DNA of 6,453 nt from Chloroflexota bacterium (GTDB lineage: Bacteria > Chloroflexota > Anaerolineae > Anaerolineales > Villigracilaceae): the NCBI GenBank assembly GCA_021812905.1, contig JAKAMM010000106.1, positions 1 to 6,453 on the forward strand, given 5' to 3'. The notes beneath the pieces are model-generated. The model saw nothing but the letters and a program-made list of their open reading frames with translations, was not told the DNA's origin and did no database searches. Made by a program: the position numbers and the translations under genes. Each line of letters opens with the position of its first letter. The stretch's first letter is position 1. This document shows positions 6,342 to 6,453 of the stretch, one piece after another.

Positions 6342-6453
6342 ACGCCTTTTCCAAAGCGACTTTATGTTTCCCAATGCGGTAGTTGCCGTTGTGAAGCATG
6401 ACCTTTTCCAAATATTGTTCCGGCACATCCACATAAGTGTACTTATCTTCGAT
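6340..6453 (-). CDS. C-terminal end of a probable DEAD-box RNA helicase (partial)
   Basis: Reading leftward from the window edge, 37 codons are open and end in TAA (6340-6342). The gene's start and most of its body lie outside the window. The visible peptide is IEDKYTYVDVPEQYLEKVM (first 19 residues), then LHNGNYRIGKHKVALEKA. This looks like the last part of the DbpA/CsdA-type RNA-binding domain at the C-terminus of DEAD-box helicases: a strand of the form (K/R)-x-(S/T)-(Y/F)-V-(D/E)-V-P, a helix ending near KV, then a short strand with G(K/R)-x-K-V. Such helicases unwind structured RNA in ribosome assembly or cold adaptation. Only a short tail is visible, so the family call is a reasoned guess. 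The gene converges on the aminotransferase and shares its terminator. Confidence 0.6.
   Translation of the reverse strand: MEDKYTYVDVPEQYLEKVMLHNGNYRIGKHKVALEKA

Noticed and set aside
6147..6434. Minus-strand frame of 95 codons at the right end
   Set aside because: It uses a different frame from the convincing helicase-like C-terminus and runs through the terminator and two hairpins.

Overview
The window is ordinary chromosomal DNA, moderately GC-rich and densely coding. It most likely comes from a Chloroflexota bacterium of the Anaerolineae type. This is inferred from three things: the compact yacL-cysS-rlmB gene order, protein sequences that look like that phylum, and the scattered palindromic repeats between genes (a CGTCATTGCGAG... 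element and a GTAGGGGCGGAG... palindrome). No similarity search was possible, so the taxonomic placement is tentative.

Layout. 1-939 (+) is the 3' part of a membrane-anchored PIN/TRAM protein (YacL family), cut off at the window's left edge. 940-1124 is filled by a degenerate inverted-repeat element. 1125-2522 (+) is cysS, cysteinyl-tRNA synthetase, complete with all key motifs. 2523-2889 is a 367-base gap holding a 29-base GC palindrome, a probable intrinsic terminator for cysS, a second perfect 31-base palindrome, and about 210 bases of unexplained sequence. 2890-3627 (+) is an rlmB-type SpoU rRNA 2'-O-ribose methyltransferase. 3673-4695 (+) is a sugar-1-phosphate nucleotidylyltransferase with a C-terminal left-handed beta-helix. 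4741-4950 (+) is a 69-residue protein, tentatively DUF6504-like. 4959-6137 (+) is a class I/II PLP-dependent aminotransferase; its start is corrected to the ATG behind a perfect Shine-Dalgarno. 6138-6339 is non-coding, with two hairpins and a bidirectional terminator. 6340-6453 (-) is the last 37 codons of a converging gene, probably a DEAD-box RNA helicase.

How the genes relate. The first three genes are a pared-down version of a block known from Bacillus (yacL-ispD-ispF-gltX-cysE-cysS-mrnC-rlmB): translation and rRNA maturation with a PIN-domain protein. The nucleotidylyltransferase, small protein and aminotransferase run in the same direction. The last two look translationally coupled, because the Shine-Dalgarno of the second overlaps the stop codon of the first. 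rlmB and the nucleotidylyltransferase both have a TAAAAT hexamer exactly 6 bases before the ATG and no Shine-Dalgarno, which suggests leaderless transcripts starting at the start codon.

I see no mobile-element protein, CRISPR array, tRNA, defence system or biosynthetic cluster, and nothing that amounts to a new biological system. The points most worth a second look are the paired leaderless-type promoters, the intergenic palindromic repeats, and the small coupled protein in front of the aminotransferase.
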